Source of the DNA: Caldisericota bacterium
GTDB taxonomy: Bacteria > Caldisericota > JANLFM01
Reading direction: 5' to 3'
Assembly: GCA_024655865.1 (NCBI GenBank)
Contig: JANLFM010000001.1
Span: 110,938-174,937, forward strand
DNA: 64,000 nt
Shown: piece by piece, positions 53,984 to 62,814 of the stretch
How the letters are laid out: every line of letters starts with the position of its first letter
Numbering within the stretch: position 1 is the first letter of the stretch
Position numbers and translations under genes: made by a program
Notes under the pieces: model-generated
Databases searched by the model: none
What the model was told of the DNA's origin: nothing
The model's input: the letters and a program-made list of their open reading frames with translations, nothing else

Positions 53984-54862
53984 ATGAAAAACGTACTTAT
54001 TTACCTTGATACTGATAAAAGAGCCAGCCTTTTTGACATCCTTTTTTCCTACGATGTCGGGTATGATGTAGTGGTCCCACTGGGAGGGGTTACGGCTGAT
54101 GAAGTGAGAGCACTGGTTCAGGATGCCATGTTTCCCAGGGGACCGCAGGGAGCGAAATGCACCACCCTCTTCTTTGGCGGAAGCAACCCTGAGGAGGCCG
54201 AGGAGATGGCAGAAATTGCGAGGAAGACTATGTTCCCGCCCTTCCAGCTTTCCGTCGTTATCGACCCCAAAGGAGCATTCACCACGTCCTCTGCCATGAT
54301 CGCAAAAGCTGTGGAGGCCTTGAAAACCAGAAACGAAAGCCTTCAGGGTAAGAGGGCCCTGATCCTCGCCGGAACCGGACCTGTAGGAAGAATCGCCGCC
54401 AGGATCCTCGCAAAAGAGGGCGTGAATGTTTTCCTTACTTCCCGTTCAAGCAAAAAAGCTGAAGAAATCGCGGAAAAGGTAACTCAAAAGGTGGGAAAAC
54501 TCGTGAAAGGGGTAAAAGCGGAAACCCCGGAGGAAGTCTTCGCGCTGGCTCAAGATTGCGAGCTCCTCCTTTCCACGGGAGCTGCGGGAGTGGAATTAAT
54601 CCCCCAGAGTTATGTCGAGAAACTTTCTAAATGCCTTGTTGCTGTGGATGCTAACGCTGTCCCTCCCACTGGAATTGGCGGCGTCAATCCCGGCGACGAC
54701 AAGAAGGAAGTCGGGAAAGCACTGGCAGTTGGGGCGCTCGCCGTAGGCGGTTTGAGGAACAAGATCGCACGGAAAATGCTCCAGGTGGCAATGGAAACCG
54801 GGGGATCTTTCCTCGATTACGAAAGCGGGTACAAATTTGCAAAGGAACTGGTGGGGTTTTAG
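53984..54862 (+). CDS. mtdB: NAD(P)-dependent methylene-tetrahydromethanopterin dehydrogenase
   Basis: Interconverts methylene- and methenyl-H4MPT with NAD(P). ATG 53984 follows GGAGGTG; a TTG at 53972 lies upstream of that site. The 292-aa protein (numbered here from the TTG) opens with YLDTDKRASLFDILFSYDVG, the C1-carrier-binding region, has PLGGVTADEVRALVQDAMF as in MtdA/MtdB, and a Rossmann motif ILAGTGPVGRIAARILAKEG followed by TSRSSKK, which favours NADP. It is unlike the F420-dependent archaeal Mtd. First gene of the C1 operon, 15 nt before the ATP-grasp gene. MtdA and MtdB cannot be separated with certainty by eye. Confidence 0.88.
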   Translation: MKNVLIYLDTDKRASLFDILFSYDVGYDVVVPLGGVTADEVRALVQDAMFPRGPQGAKCTTLFFGGSNPEEAEEMAEIARKTMFPPFQLSVVIDPKGAFTTSSAMIAKAVEALKTRNESLQGKRALILAGTGPVGRIAARILAKEGVNVFLTSRSSKKAEEIAEKVTQKVGKLVKGVKAETPEEVFALAQDCELLLSTGAAGVELIPQSYVEKLSKCLVAVDANAVPPTGIGGVNPGDDKKEVGKALAVGALAVGGLRNKIARKMLQVAMETGGSFLDYESGYKFAKELVGF

Positions 54863-54877
54863 GCAATTATAGAAAAA

Positions 54878-56050
54878 TTGCGCATCCTGATTACGGGTTT
54901 TTCAACCAGAGGGATTGCGGAAGCCGCAGTAAGGAGTGGATATTCTGCGGTAACCATCGATTTCTTTGGCGATTACGATCAGCGCTTGCTTGTGAAGAAT
55001 TACTCCTTAATGCGGGACTTTGGACTCTCCTTTTCTACAAAAAACATTTTGCAGGTTTCAAGCAAAATCAAAACGGAAGCCGATGCTCTGGTCTACATTT
55101 CCCCCTTTGAGAACCATCCCGGGGACGTGCAGAGAATGAGCCGCGGTCGCATGCTCCTGGGGAACGCTCCGGAATCATTGAGAAAAGTACGCAACTGGCG
55201 CCTTATCCGTTCTTTCTTAAAGGAAGAGGGTATCGGTTTTCCGGAAACCATCTTCACGGGGGAGACGCTCCCCCAGTCCGGAACCTGGGTAGTAAAACCG
55301 GTAAAAAGCGGCGGTGGTCATAGGATTAAACTCTGGCAGGGTGAACGGCTGAAAAAGGGATACTTTCTGCAAAAGCTGGTAAATGGCATTCCTTGCTCAG
55401 CAGTTTTCGTAGCCAATGAAGAAAAAAGCGTGCTCCTGGGAATCACGGAGCAGTTAATCGGAAGGCCCGAATTAGGGTCCAGGGGGTTTACCTGGTGCGG
55501 CAACATTACCCCTGTTGAACTGGATAAAGAAGCCCTTGAGACTTTAGTTACAAGAATTGATGAGATCGCTTTTAAGCTAACCAAGTTCTTCGGGCTCAGG
55601 GGCATTAACGGCTTCGATTTCATTCTCTCCGAACCAGATAACGCACCCGTCCTTGTGGAAATCAATCCCAGGTATCCAGCTTCCGTGGAAATAATTGAAG
55701 CAGCTTTTGGCCTTCCCGTCTTCGACATCCATGTCAGGGGATGCCTGGGAAAGCTTCCAGATTTCTCTCTGGGCGAGCGACTTAATAACCCTCGTTATTA
55801 CGGGAAAGCTATTGTCTATGCGAAGGAAGACGTGAGAATTCCTCCTGAGGCCGCTTATTGGGTTCTTTTAAAAAGAAAGGACGTACCCTTTCCGGGCGAA
55901 ACTATCAGGAAAGGGCACCCTATCTGCACTGTGTTTGCCACCGGCGAGACGAGAGAGGAATGTTGGAACGCTCTTTTGACTGAGGCGGGGAAATTAGAAG
56001 CAGAACTCAAACCCTGCCTTATCTTGACATCCAAGGAGAAAGAAGAATGA
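54878..56050 (+). CDS. ATP-grasp ligase of the H4MPT/methanofuran cluster
   Basis: 390-aa ATP-grasp protein starting at TTG 54878. ATP-binding segments are WVVKPVKSGGGHRIKLWQGE and FLQKLVNGIPCSAVFVANEE; the Mg-binding end is LVEINPRYPASVE. ATP-grasp proteins of this kind occur in bacterial H4MPT gene clusters and resemble tyramine-glutamate ligase MfnD, which acts in methanofuran synthesis. That makes cofactor biosynthesis the best guess. Its stop overlaps the fwdD start by 4 nt. Confidence 0.75.
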   Translation: MRILITGFSTRGIAEAAVRSGYSAVTIDFFGDYDQRLLVKNYSLMRDFGLSFSTKNILQVSSKIKTEADALVYISPFENHPGDVQRMSRGRMLLGNAPESLRKVRNWRLIRSFLKEEGIGFPETIFTGETLPQSGTWVVKPVKSGGGHRIKLWQGERLKKGYFLQKLVNGIPCSAVFVANEEKSVLLGITEQLIGRPELGSRGFTWCGNITPVELDKEALETLVTRIDEIAFKLTKFFGLRGINGFDFILSEPDNAPVLVEINPRYPASVEIIEAAFGLPVFDIHVRGCLGKLPDFSLGERLNNPRYYGKAIVYAKEDVRIPPEAAYWVLLKRKDVPFPGETIRKGHPICTVFATGETREECWNALLTEAGKLEAELKPCLILTSKEKEE

Positions 56051-56388
56051 AAAGCTGGAAATTCTTGTTAATTACGGGCCGCAGCTTAAAACAGGGGCAA
56101 GCGGCCGAACAAGGAAAGTTCTCCCCGGAATACATTAATGAGACCACTACCGTAGAGATTGGTAAAGAGGACGCCGAAAAACTCGGGTTAAGTGATGGTA
56201 TGGAAGTAAAGTTAAAAAATACCTGCGGGGAGGGCATCTTTCATGTGCGGATCTCTCAGGGGTTGCCCTCCGGAATCCTGTTCATCCCCTACGGCCCTTC
56301 AGCTAACTTACTCATTCCCGCAGAGACCGGAGGCACCGGAATGCCCGGTTGCAAAGGGATTGATGTAGAACTTTTGAAGGAGAGATAA
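56047..56388 (+). CDS. fwdD: Formylmethanofuran dehydrogenase subunit D (molybdopterin-binding)
   Basis: 113-aa protein matching FwdD/FmdD, the molybdopterin-dinucleotide-binding domain that is a separate subunit in archaeal enzymes. Motifs: LLITGRSLKQGQAAEQGKFS at the start, and LPSGILFIPYGPSANLLIPAETGGTGMPGCKG in the C-terminal half (long run given by its key blocks GPSAN and TGMPG). Bacterial methylotroph Fhc complexes lack this subunit, so its presence argues for a Mo- or W-containing enzyme. It abuts fwdB with no gap. Confidence 0.85.
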   Translation: MKSWKFLLITGRSLKQGQAAEQGKFSPEYINETTTVEIGKEDAEKLGLSDGMEVKLKNTCGEGIFHVRISQGLPSGILFIPYGPSANLLIPAETGGTGMPGCKGIDVELLKER

Positions 56389-57657
56389 ATGGAAACTATA
56401 AGTGCAACCTGTCCGTTTTGCGGATGCCTTTGCGATGATATCCAGATTGTTGTGGAGAATGGGAAAGTGCTGGAGGTGAAAAATGGGTGCAGCATCTCTA
56501 AGACTTTGTTCACCCACCATGATCCGGATGATCTGGTACCGCAAATTGAGGGCAAGAAAGCGAGCCTGGAGGAAGCTCTTGATAGGGCAGCCTCCATCAT
56601 CCGCCAGGCTCGCTTTCCGCTCGTGTTTGGGCTTTCCATGACAAGCTGCGAAGCCCAAAGGAAGGCTGTGGAACTTGCGGAGTTCATCGGAGGGAATATC
56701 GACAGCACTTCAACGTTCTGCCATGGTCCCACAACACTTGCCATGCAATCGGTTGGGGAACCAACCTGCACCCTTGGAGAGATTAAAAATCGAGCGGACC
56801 TGGTGGTATTCTGGGGATGCAACCCGGTGGAGGCCCACCCAAGGCACATTGCCAGATATTCGGTGTCACCGAAGGGGTTGTTCAACCCTGCCGGGAGGAG
56901 AGGAAGAACCGTGGTAACGGTGGATGTAAGGGCTACCCCTACAGCTCGGGTCTCGGATATTTTCCTCCAAATCCAGCCTCACAAAGACTACGAGGTATTT
57001 GAGGTGCTCCGGGCTCTCCTTAAGGGAAAAGACCTGCGCATTGACAGTGTGGGCGGAATCCCCCTTGATGCCCTGAAAGACCTGGTGAACAAAATGAAGA
57101 GCTGCAAATTCGGGATCATTCTCTTCGGCATGGGTTTGACGATGACCAGGGGCCGACACCTGAATATAGAGGCTGCCATCTCGCTCGTTCGAGACCTCAA
57201 CCAGTTCACCAAGTTCCTGATTATCCCGATGAGAGGGCACTATAACGTCACTGGAGCAGATGCTGTGCTCACCTGGCAGACAGGATACCCCTACGCTTTA
57301 AACTTCAGCCGTGGTTATCCACAATATAATCCAGGAGAATTTACTACCGTTGACCTTTTGCGCAGGAAGGAAGTGGACGCGGCTTTAATCCTTGCATCAG
57401 ATCCCATGGCCAGTTTGCCCCGCCAGGCATCGAGTTATCTGGAAGAAATTCCTTTTGTAGTGCTGGATTGCAGGAAAAGCTATTCTGCCAGTTTCGCTAC
57501 CGTTTTTATACCTGTGGCTGCTTCAGGAGTGAGCATCTCCGGGACCGCCTATCGCATGGATGGTGTTCCCGTCCTTTTAAAAAAGGTCCTGGATTCCCCG
57601 CACCCCACGGATGAACAAGTTCTGGATGGCATACTCAAGAGGTTAAGGCAAAGATGA
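56389..57657 (+). CDS. fwdB: Formylmethanofuran dehydrogenase subunit B (Mo/W and Fe-S catalytic subunit)
   Basis: 422-aa molybdopterin oxidoreductase-type subunit. The [4Fe-4S] ligands are intact: CPFCGCLCDD gives C8, C11 and C15, and C34 lies in NGCSI. The metal-ligand motif is TFCHGPTTLA (C111-H112), at the position of Cys118 in the Methanothermobacter wolfei tungsten enzyme; Cys, not Sec, is used here. In methylotrophic FhcB these redox sites are lost, so this protein should be a real dehydrogenase catalysing CO2 + methanofuran to formyl-methanofuran or the reverse. It overlaps fwdA by 4 nt. Confidence 0.9.
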   Translation: METISATCPFCGCLCDDIQIVVENGKVLEVKNGCSISKTLFTHHDPDDLVPQIEGKKASLEEALDRAASIIRQARFPLVFGLSMTSCEAQRKAVELAEFIGGNIDSTSTFCHGPTTLAMQSVGEPTCTLGEIKNRADLVVFWGCNPVEAHPRHIARYSVSPKGLFNPAGRRGRTVVTVDVRATPTARVSDIFLQIQPHKDYEVFEVLRALLKGKDLRIDSVGGIPLDALKDLVNKMKSCKFGIILFGMGLTMTRGRHLNIEAAISLVRDLNQFTKFLIIPMRGHYNVTGADAVLTWQTGYPYALNFSRGYPQYNPGEFTTVDLLRRKEVDAALILASDPMASLPRQASSYLEEIPFVVLDCRKSYSASFATVFIPVAASGVSISGTAYRMDGVPVLLKKVLDSPHPTDEQVLDGILKRLRQR

Positions 57658-59288
57658 TTCGCATAACCAAAGGAAAAGTATATGACCCGATAAATGGCAT
57701 CAACGGCAAGGAATTAGATATCTGGGTTGATGGGGGAAAAATCGTTCAGGTCGGTGACGCCCCGGATCTCGTTGCCGAGCGCATAATTGATGCCGAAGGT
57801 TGCATCGTAATGCCGGGAGGAATAGATATCCATTCCCATATTGCTGGGGGTAAAGTCAATCTTGGCAGGAAACTGAGGCCAGAAGATCATCGCAAGGACG
57901 TTGTGCCCAGAACAGAGACAACCCGCTCCGGAGTGGGCCACTCCATTCCTTCCACTTTCGTTACCGGTTATCGGTATGCGCAAATGGGTTACACCATGGT
58001 CATGGAAGCTGCGATGCCTCCATTAACGGCAAAACACACTCACGAGGAATTGCACGACATTCCTATAATTGACAAGGGCTCCTATACCCTGATGGGAAAC
58101 AACCACTTCATTTTAAAGTTCATCGAAAAGGGTGAAATTGAGAAAGTGAAGTCCTTCATCTCCTGGTTATTGAAAACCACCAAGGGTTATACGATCAAAA
58201 TCGTCAATCCCTGTGGGGTCGAAAGCTGGAAGTGGGGGAAAAATGTGGAAAACATTGACCAGCAGGCTGCCGATTACGCCGTCACCCCAAGACAACTGAT
58301 TTCCATTTTGTCCCAGATAGCGGATGAGCTCGGTCTCCCCCACTCCATCCACCTGCACTGTAACAACATCGGAGTTCCGGGAAACTACGAAACCACCGTT
58401 GAATCGATGAAGGCCACGGGTACAAACAGAGTCCACGTCACTCATGCTCAGTTTAATAGTTACGGAGGAAAGGGCTGGGCTGATATCCACTCAAAAGCTC
58501 GGGAGGTCGTCGAGTACGTAAATGAGCACCCAAACGTCACTTTTGATGCTGGGCAAATCGTGTTCGGCGATACCACAACCATGACCGCCGATGGACCATG
58601 GCAGTATCGTTTATATCTTTTATCGGGAAACAAGTGGGTCAACGCCGATGTGGAAATGGAGACCAGTGCTGGTATCGTACCCTATACCTTCCGCAAGAAA
58701 AGCCTGGTCAATGCCGTCCAGTGGGCAATTGGTCTGGAACTAATGCTTCTCGCCGAGGATCCCTGGAGGGCGTTCATGACCACTGACCATCCAAATGGGG
58801 GGCCCTTCACCTTCTATCCCCAGATCATCAAACTCTTAATGAGCAGAGCCGCAAGGGAAGAGATGATTGCTCAACTTCCCAGGAGAGCTCTCGAAAGGAT
58901 CTCTCTTCCCCAAATTACCAGAGAATACTCCCTTTACGAGATAGCGATAATTACCAGAGCTGCTCCCAGCAAGCTTCTCGGGTTACACCAGAAGGGGCAT
59001 CTGGGTGTCGGGGCGGATGCGGACATCGCTATTTACAGGGAAAACCCTGACGTTGAGAAAGTGTTCTCTTCCGTCCAGTATTTGCTCAAAGATGGGGAGG
59101 TCGTGGTAGAAAACGGCATTGTGCTCAAAAGCACCTCGGGGAGAATCCTCTATGTGGATCCCGGGGAAGAAGGAGATATTGAGGAATACATCCGTGAGGA
59201 GTTCGAGAAGTTCTACACAGTCACTCTGGATGGCTATGGAGTTCCTGAAAATTACCTGGAGCGGGGTGAATGCGTATCATGTGGATAA
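57654..59288 (+). CDS. fwdA: Formylmethanofuran dehydrogenase subunit A (amidohydrolase)
   Basis: 544-aa dinuclear-zinc amidohydrolase that condenses or hydrolyses formate and methanofuran. Metal ligands fit the family: H60-x-H62 (DIHSHIAGGK), the carboxylated Lys K182 (TIKIVNP), His in SIHLHCNNIG (H233/H235), and Asp378 in TTDHPNGG. In the archaeal structure a long internal tunnel carries formate from subunit B to this site, so a complete A+B+D set implies the same route. Its last 19 nt overlap the ftr gene. Confidence 0.95.
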   Translation: MIRITKGKVYDPINGINGKELDIWVDGGKIVQVGDAPDLVAERIIDAEGCIVMPGGIDIHSHIAGGKVNLGRKLRPEDHRKDVVPRTETTRSGVGHSIPSTFVTGYRYAQMGYTMVMEAAMPPLTAKHTHEELHDIPIIDKGSYTLMGNNHFILKFIEKGEIEKVKSFISWLLKTTKGYTIKIVNPCGVESWKWGKNVENIDQQAADYAVTPRQLISILSQIADELGLPHSIHLHCNNIGVPGNYETTVESMKATGTNRVHVTHAQFNSYGGKGWADIHSKAREVVEYVNEHPNVTFDAGQIVFGDTTTMTADGPWQYRLYLLSGNKWVNADVEMETSAGIVPYTFRKKSLVNAVQWAIGLELMLLAEDPWRAFMTTDHPNGGPFTFYPQIIKLLMSRAAREEMIAQLPRRALERISLPQITREYSLYEIAIITRAAPSKLLGLHQKGHLGVGADADIAIYRENPDVEKVFSSVQYLLKDGEVVVENGIVLKSTSGRILYVDPGEEGDIEEYIREEFEKFYTVTLDGYGVPENYLERGECVSCG

Positions 59289-60166
59289 ATGGAGTAGAAA
59301 TTGAAGATACCTTTGCCGAGGCCTTCAAAATGTATGCCGCGAGGATCATCGTCACGGCCGTTAACCGCCAATGGGCTTTGGAAGCAGCAACCAAGTTATC
59401 CGGCTTTGCCACCTCCATCATCGCTTGCGGATGTGAGGCAGGAATAGAAGCGGAAATTTCTCCGGAAGAGACTCCCGATGGTCGTCCCGGGGTATCTGTG
59501 CTCCTCTTTACCATGGGGAAAAAGGGAATGGAGGAACAACTGCTTAATCGCATCGGCCAGACAGTTATGACCTGCCCGACAACTGCCTGCTTTAACGGAG
59601 TAACCTCCCAGGAAAAGGTTAAGGTCGGCGGAAAACTGAGGTACTTCGGAGATGGTTTTCAAATAAGCAAGCTTCTTGGGGAAAGAAGGTTCTGGCGAAT
59701 CCCGGTCATGGAAGGAGAATTTCTGGTGGAGGACTATTTCGGGATCCAACCAGCGGTGGGGGGAGGAAATTTTCTCATCCTGGGGGAAACTCCGGAGCAA
59801 ACCCTGAAGGCGGCGGAGAGAGCTGCCGAGGCTTCAAGGAGTGTCAAAGGGGTAGTGCTGCCTTTCCCGGGTGGGATCGTCAGAAGTGGAAGTAAAGCGG
59901 GCTCCAGATACAAATTTCTGCGCGCCTCCACCAACACGGCTTTCTGCCCCACGATCAGGGAGCAGGTGAAATCCGAACTCCCACCTGGAGTGAATTGTGT
60001 CCTGGAGATAGTCATCGATGGCCTGGATGAGGAAGTTATCCGGCAATCGATGAAGCGCGGCATTGAAGCAGCCTGTATCGAGGGCATAAAGAGGATTTCC
60101 GCAGGAAATTATGGGGGTAAGCTTGGTCCCTTCCATTTTTATCTCCATGAATTATTCAAACAATGA
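59270..60166 (+). CDS. ftr: Formylmethanofuran:H4MPT formyltransferase (Ftr/FhcD)
   Basis: 298-aa enzyme moving the formyl group between methanofuran and N5 of H4MPT. Family motifs include NGVEIEDTFAEAFKMYAAR near the start, FATSIIACGCEAGIE, the TCPTTACFNG segment, and LRASTNTAFCPTIREQVKS, a conserved C-terminal-lobe block. Start at ATG 59270 or ATG 59279; both follow GGAG and lie inside the 3' end of fwdA. It ends overlapping fwdC by 4 nt. Encoded within the fwd genes as in methylotrophic bacteria, where it is part of the Fhc complex. Confidence 0.95.
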   Translation: MRIMWINGVEIEDTFAEAFKMYAARIIVTAVNRQWALEAATKLSGFATSIIACGCEAGIEAEISPEETPDGRPGVSVLLFTMGKKGMEEQLLNRIGQTVMTCPTTACFNGVTSQEKVKVGGKLRYFGDGFQISKLLGERRFWRIPVMEGEFLVEDYFGIQPAVGGGNFLILGETPEQTLKAAERAAEASRSVKGVVLPFPGGIVRSGSKAGSRYKFLRASTNTAFCPTIREQVKSELPPGVNCVLEIVIDGLDEEVIRQSMKRGIEAACIEGIKRISAGNYGGKLGPFHFYLHELFKQ

Positions 60167-61008
60167 GCGGGGTTGGAGAAATGAATGAGATCTTATTGAG
60201 ACCAAAAGTTGAATTCGACGTCCCGGTGGAAGCTGAGGTCATTTCGCCAGACCTCTTCGCTGAAAAAAGCCACGAGGAGATTGGAAGCCTGCCTGTTTTT
60301 TTAGGCAACAGGAAAATGTGCCTGAAGGACCTATTCGAAATAGAAGGTCAGTCCTCAACGAACATTGTCCTGGAGGGCGACTTTTCCCGGGTGAAAAAAA
60401 TCGGTTACGGCATGTCTCGAGGGAAAATTCACATTAAAGGTAACGTGGGAATGCACACCGGAGCCACTATGAAAGGCGGGGAAATCATCGTTGAGGGTGA
60501 CGCTATGGACTGGCTGGGTGCCGAAATGAACGGCGGATTGATTTGGGTTAAGGGCAGTGTTGGCCACTTCGCGGGAGCATCCTACTGGGGGAGTAAGCAT
60601 GGAATGAATCGGGGCATGATCCTGATCGAGGGAAATACCGGAAACGAAGTAGGAAAGAAAATGCGCAGGGGCACAATCGCCATAAAGGGAAAAACGGGAG
60701 ACTTTTTGGGAGTAGGTATGATCGGAGGAACTATCCTTGCCTTTTCTGAGACCGGAGAAAGACCAGGAGCCGAGATGAAGAGGGGAAGCATTGTTCTCTT
60801 TCTGGAAAACTGTACCAACCCTCCTCCGCTTCTTCCCACCTTCACTTATAACTGCACATACAGCCCTACCTTCCTTAGGGTTTACCTAAAAACCCTAAGG
60901 AAACTCGGATTTCCGGTTAAGGAAGAGTACATTTCTGGGAAGTACAGGCGCTATAACGGGGACATCGTGGAATTAGGGAAAGGAGAGATCCTGATTTATG
61001 AACCCTGA
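60163..61008 (+). CDS. fwdC: Formylmethanofuran dehydrogenase subunit C (beta-helix)
   Basis: 281-aa structural subunit. Repeats of G-x2-G-x3-G-x2-M-x2-G make a right-handed beta-helix like the C-terminal domain of glutamate synthase: GNVGMHTGATMKGG, GSVGHFAGASYWG, GNTGNEVGKKMRRG, GKTGDFLGVGMIGG. A C-terminal domain (NCTYSPTFLRVYLKTL) contacts the other subunits. Both Fwd and Fhc have it. The start is drawn at ATG 60163, though ATG 60181 (MNEILLRP) is also possible. It overlaps mch by 11 nt. Confidence 0.95.
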   Translation: MSGVGEMNEILLRPKVEFDVPVEAEVISPDLFAEKSHEEIGSLPVFLGNRKMCLKDLFEIEGQSSTNIVLEGDFSRVKKIGYGMSRGKIHIKGNVGMHTGATMKGGEIIVEGDAMDWLGAEMNGGLIWVKGSVGHFAGASYWGSKHGMNRGMILIEGNTGNEVGKKMRRGTIAIKGKTGDFLGVGMIGGTILAFSETGERPGAEMKRGSIVLFLENCTNPPPLLPTFTYNCTYSPTFLRVYLKTLRKLGFPVKEEYISGKYRRYNGDIVELGKGEILIYEP

Positions 61009-61939
61009 GCTCAGTTTAAACCTTCAAGCCGAAAAAATAGTTGAGCGAATGATCGAACAAGCCCCCATCCTGGGTATAACCGTCAAGGAACTGGGAAACG
61101 GTTCTAAAATTTTGGATGCTACTTTCGGAGGATACCGGGCCGGCAAATTGTTCGCAGAGGTGTGCATGGGTGGACTGGGAGAGGTTACCCTTACCTCTCT
61201 GGAATTCTCCTCCCTTTCCTTGCCGGGGGTGAGCGTCTCCGTTGAGTATCCCTTCCTTGCCTGTCTTGCTTCCCAATACGCTGGCTGGAGCATCAAGGTG
61301 GGCAGTTTCTTTGCCCTGGGCTCAGGACCGGCACGGGCTTTAGCGCGAGTAGAGAAACTTTTTGAGGAGTTGAAATACGAAGAGAGCGCGGACAGGGCGG
61401 TAATAGTTCTGGAATGCAGAAATGCCCCAAGCGAGGAGGTCGCGAATTATGTAGCTCAACAATGCCGGGTGAAACCTGAAAACCTCTATATCCTTTTTGC
61501 CCCCACAGCAAGCCTCGTGGGTTCCATCCAGATTGCCGCGCGAATAGTTGAAACAGGGATGCATAAGATGAAGGAATTGGGGTTCGACATCAAGAAAGTA
61601 CTCGCAGGCTACGGTACCTGCCCCATCGCCCCTATTGCTAAGGACGACCTCCAGGCTATTGGAAGAACTAACGACTGCGTTCTTTACGGTGGCAAGGCTT
61701 TCTATCTGGTAGAGGACAATGAGAACCTGATTGCCGATATAGTATCTGAAGTACCCTCCTCCGCTTCCCGAGATTACGGAGCCCCCTTCCTGGAGTTATT
61801 CAATCGCTATGGAAATTTCTACGATATCGATCCCATGCTCTTCAGCCCGGCTGAGGTCTATGTGAACAACCTGACAAATGGAAAAACTTACCACGCAGGG
61901 CAACACAACCTGGAAATCCTTCAGAGATTGCTGAGTTGA
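60998..61939 (+). CDS. mch: Methenyl-H4MPT cyclohydrolase
   Basis: 313-aa enzyme interconverting methenyl-H4MPT and 5-formyl-H4MPT. Signatures: DATFGGYRAGKLFAEVCMGG-type N-lobe, SVEYPFLACLASQYAGWSI, FALGSGPARALA, and KVLAGYGTCPIAPIAKDDL with GRTNDCVLYGG. Archaeal-type Mch is unrelated to FolD. It overlaps both neighbours, so the cluster is translated as a chain. Placement between fwdC and the RimK-like gene completes the methylene-to-formyl path encoded here. Confidence 0.96.
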   Translation: MNPELSLNLQAEKIVERMIEQAPILGITVKELGNGSKILDATFGGYRAGKLFAEVCMGGLGEVTLTSLEFSSLSLPGVSVSVEYPFLACLASQYAGWSIKVGSFFALGSGPARALARVEKLFEELKYEESADRAVIVLECRNAPSEEVANYVAQQCRVKPENLYILFAPTASLVGSIQIAARIVETGMHKMKELGFDIKKVLAGYGTCPIAPIAKDDLQAIGRTNDCVLYGGKAFYLVEDNENLIADIVSEVPSSASRDYGAPFLELFNRYGNFYDIDPMLFSPAEVYVNNLTNGKTYHAGQHNLEILQRLLS

Positions 61940-62814
61940 AAATAGGAATACTGGGGCAAAGGAGAAGCTGGCACGTCCAGACTTTACAGGATGCCTTTTT
62001 AAGAAAAGGGGCCGTTTGCGATTTTCTCTCTATCACCCGTATCGTAGCTGGAATTTTCCAGAGACCCTATGCCTCTACCGAAGGGCGGATACTGGAGAGC
62101 TACGACGCTCTGGTTGTGAGAAGCATCCCCTCTGGATCGCTTGAGCAGATTATTTTCCGCGTGGACGTCCTGCACAGGCTGGAGAACCTTGGTGTCAAGG
62201 TAATCAATTCCGCCACTACCCTGGAAAGGAGCGTGGACAAGTATTACACCTCTTCTCTCCTTGAGGACGCCGGCATCCCTACTCCCCGCACTATAGTGGC
62301 GGAGCGCTTCGAAAACGCCATGGAAGCGTTCCTCCAATTTAAGGATGTTGTGGTCAAGCCCCTTTTTGGCTCGGAAGGGAAGGGAATTGTCAGAATCCAG
62401 GATGAGGATATGGCATACAGGGTATTCAAGGCTCTGGAGTTAGGAAATTACATCTTCTACATTCAGGAGTTTATCCCTCACCGAAACCGGGACATCAGGG
62501 TTTTCCTCGTTGGTGACGAACCAATAGCAGGAATGGTAAGGGAAAGCGATCTATGGAAAACCAATATCGCAAGGGGGGCTAAAGCCCAGGCCCTTGAGCT
62601 TACCACTACTCTGAAAGACCTCAGCATCAGAGCCGCCAAAATCCTGGGGGCATTTTATGCAGGAGTGGACATTCTGGAAAGCGAGGATGGGAAATTGTTC
62701 GTGACCGAGGTTAACGGGATTCCAGGCTGGCATGGCTTGCAGAGCACTACGGATATCAACATAGCTGAGCGCATAGCGGAACACGTGATTATGCTGACTC
62801 AGGAGCAAAGATGA
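61936..62814 (+). CDS. RimK/MptN-like ATP-grasp glutamate ligase
   Basis: 292-aa RimK-type ATP-grasp protein starting at TTG 61936, which overlaps the mch stop (TTGA). ATP-site segments are VVKPLFGSEGKGIVRI and FYIQEFIPHRNRDIRVF; the metal end is LFVTEVNGIPGWHGLQ. In archaea MptN adds glutamate to H4MPT to make tetrahydrosarcinapterin, and RimK-like genes recur in bacterial H4MPT clusters. Addition of glutamates to H4MPT or methanofuran is the likely role. It overlaps the next gene by 4 nt. Confidence 0.82.
   Translation: MKIGILGQRRSWHVQTLQDAFLRKGAVCDFLSITRIVAGIFQRPYASTEGRILESYDALVVRSIPSGSLEQIIFRVDVLHRLENLGVKVINSATTLERSVDKYYTSSLLEDAGIPTPRTIVAERFENAMEAFLQFKDVVVKPLFGSEGKGIVRIQDEDMAYRVFKALELGNYIFYIQEFIPHRNRDIRVFLVGDEPIAGMVRESDLWKTNIARGAKAQALELTTTLKDLSIRAAKILGAFYAGVDILESEDGKLFVTEVNGIPGWHGLQSTTDINIAERIAEHVIMLTQEQR

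Noticed and set aside
56389-57657. FwdB as a nitrate reductase or formate dehydrogenase
   Set aside because: Position among fwdD/fwdA/ftr/fwdC and the CHGP motif fit FwdB; the large C-terminal domain of formate dehydrogenases is encoded separately as fwdD.
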